Shown here: positions 62,345 through 64,000 of the stretch, piece after piece
How positions within the stretch are numbered: the first letter of the stretch is position 1
Layout: each line of letters starts with the position of its first letter
DNA from: Xenococcaceae cyanobacterium MO_188.B29
GTDB taxonomy: Bacteria; Cyanobacteriota; Cyanobacteriia; Cyanobacteriales; Xenococcaceae
NCBI GenBank assembly: GCA_030065155.1
Contig: JASJDI010000001.1
Span: 24,003 to 88,002, forward strand
DNA: 64,000 nucleotides
Reading direction: 5' to 3'
Program-made: the position numbers and the translations under genes
Notes under the pieces: generated by a model
Seen by the model: only the letters and a program-made list of their open reading frames with translations
What the model was told of the DNA's origin: nothing
Database searches by the model: none

Positions 62345-63835
62345 ATGAAACAAAACAAAATAGTTAATTTTAAAAATAAGTTTTTTACCAGCTTAATATA
62401 TATTTCTTTGGCAATTGTTGCTCTTTGTTTACCGATTATAATCTGGAAATCAGATATACCTTTCTTTTTTGAGAAATACTATAGATATGAAAATAAACCT
62501 TTTGAATTATTTGGTGGTTTTATATCTATTTTTTTGTCGGCAATTGCTTGGTGGGAAATAAAAAAGCTTCCTAAGGTGACAATCAATAATTTAATGATTA
62601 TTTTGCTGCCACTGATGACTAGCTTATCCTTACTAGCAGTTGTTTCTGAGTATCCCAATCCACTTATTAGCGCAGATTATCAAGTTTATGAAAAAGGAAC
62701 TATTGCTTTTCTTGATGGTTGGAATCCCTATGCAGTTGTAAAACCTTATATTTATCCTCCCTTTATGGCGCAATTTATGGGTTCGATCGTGACCTTGCTC
62801 CAGAATTTTCTCGATCGAGAAAATGCTTTATATATTCTTTTTTATTTATTTCAATGCTGCCAATTCTTTATGTTTCTTTTGACTTATTATCTTTGTTATA
62901 AGTTAACTAGACATTTAGGAGTAAAGCAGAGTCTATCGATTATTATTGTCAGTGCTTTATTCCTCTTTGGTAATCCTCTCAAAAGAACTATTATCTTTAA
63001 CCAAATTAATTTATATATTCTGGATTCTTTTCTTTTAGGTATCTTATTGCTGCGTCGTTATCCCCTCCTAGGTGGCTCGCTCTTATCTGTAGGTATTCAT
63101 TTGAAAATTTATCCGATAATTCTGTTACTACCTTGGACTATTACGAGAAAATGGAAAGCTATTATCGGTACAATTCTTGGTTTTACTGCTATTTTATTTT
63201 GGCAGACAGGGGGAGGAACAAATTGGCTAAAATGGCAACAATTTATCGAATATTTTATAACCGATACTGAAAAACCTACCAATTTTAGAAATAACAGTCT
63301 TTACAGTTTTTTCTACAATCTATCTTATCTTATAGATCTTTCCAAAGCAGAAGAATTAGCGAATTTCCTAGTAAGTTTGACTGCTCTTAGTATTTTTATC
63401 TGGATAGTTCTTCGTTTGCTGCAACGAGAAAAATATTATTATTCATTGAGCGAGCTAAATCTGCATCCAGAAAACATATCACAGGTTGACATATTTAGAA
63501 TGTATGGTCATTCTATTGATGCTATAGCTTTCGCTTTATTAATTTCTCCCTCAGTTTGGGTACATCATTATGTATTAGCAATTCCCTTAGCTATTCTAGC
63601 TTTGGTTATAAGAAGACATGATGCCCTGGGAAAAGTTTTAGTAGGAATATTTTTGATTTTTTGTCTTCCTACTTTCGATATTTTTCCTATTAGCTATCAT
63701 CGTCTGGTTGGTTTACTATTACTGATGCAACTAACCTCAGTAAAGTCAACTTACCAATACTATCGACAGCGAGTTTTGAACTCAAAGAAAACACCAATGA
63801 GAGTAACTAGCAAAGATCAAGTTCAGATTAGTTGA
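62345..63835 (+). CDS. DUF2029/GT87-family polyprenyl-phosphate glycosyltransferase-like membrane protein
   Basis: Multi-TM; DYQVYEKGTIAFLDGWNPYAVVKPYIYPPFMAQF; LLSVGIHLKIYPIILLLPW. Confidence 0.8.
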   Translation: MKQNKIVNFKNKFFTSLIYISLAIVALCLPIIIWKSDIPFFFEKYYRYENKPFELFGGFISIFLSAIAWWEIKKLPKVTINNLMIILLPLMTSLSLLAVVSEYPNPLISADYQVYEKGTIAFLDGWNPYAVVKPYIYPPFMAQFMGSIVTLLQNFLDRENALYILFYLFQCCQFFMFLLTYYLCYKLTRHLGVKQSLSIIIVSALFLFGNPLKRTIIFNQINLYILDSFLLGILLLRRYPLLGGSLLSVGIHLKIYPIILLLPWTITRKWKAIIGTILGFTAILFWQTGGGTNWLKWQQFIEYFITDTEKPTNFRNNSLYSFFYNLSYLIDLSKAEELANFLVSLTALSIFIWIVLRLLQREKYYYSLSELNLHPENISQVDIFRMYGHSIDAIAFALLISPSVWVHHYVLAIPLAILALVIRRHDALGKVLVGIFLIFCLPTFDIFPISYHRLVGLLLLMQLTSVKSTYQYYRQRVLNSKKTPMRVTSKDQVQIS

Positions 63836-64000
63836 GAATTGGTATGAGTTCGGAATTTTACTGTTTAACTAGCTATTAGCTTTTAGCTTCTAGCTATTAG
63901 CCTGGTTTAACTCCTCCACTCAAGAGTGGACAAGGGCATAGTGGTGAGGGCGTAATTTTGAATCGTATTCAAAATGCTGACCGCCCGAACCCGACGGGTG

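Noticed and set aside
63840-64000. TAGCTATTAGC tandem units and a GC-rich terminal segment at the window end
   Set aside because: Low-complexity intergenic debris truncated by the window edge; insufficient sequence to assign.

Overview
Chromosomal window from a cyanobacterium. HIP1 octamers (GCGATCGC) occur throughout, and marker genes include nblS, a PsbP-like lipoprotein, glgC, SufE, a Fur regulator and PixJ-type GAF-MCP genes. No rRNA, tRNA or CRISPR array was recognised. Most of the window is ordinary housekeeping sequence: a CobA-HemD fusion, NblS, RsmI, a TPP riboswitch with thiC, thiS/thiE, glgC, cysE, maf, DnaJ and others. More distinctive blocks are: (i) a complete pix/tax1-like phototaxis operon at about 12.0-23.7 kb, with two tandem PatA-like regulators and a six-GAF soluble MCP; (ii) a convergent operon of uncharacterised proteins at 24.1-26.9 kb, including two paralogs; (iii) a DgcN/DgcA-like (DUF1611 + dipeptide-epimerase-like) pair; (iv) an orphan TpsB; (v) a deaminase gene broken by a single frameshift; (vi) an accessory junk zone at 59.0-60.5 kb. 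That zone holds what I read as an ORF-less HEARO/IscB omega-RNA next to the decayed C-terminus and right end of an IS605-type tnpB, i.e. two fossil RNA-guided transposon-nuclease loci within about 0.7 kb. Two short hydrophobic ORFs (36 and 55 codons), below the ORF-track cutoff, were also found. All assignments come from reading the sequence; no searches were run.
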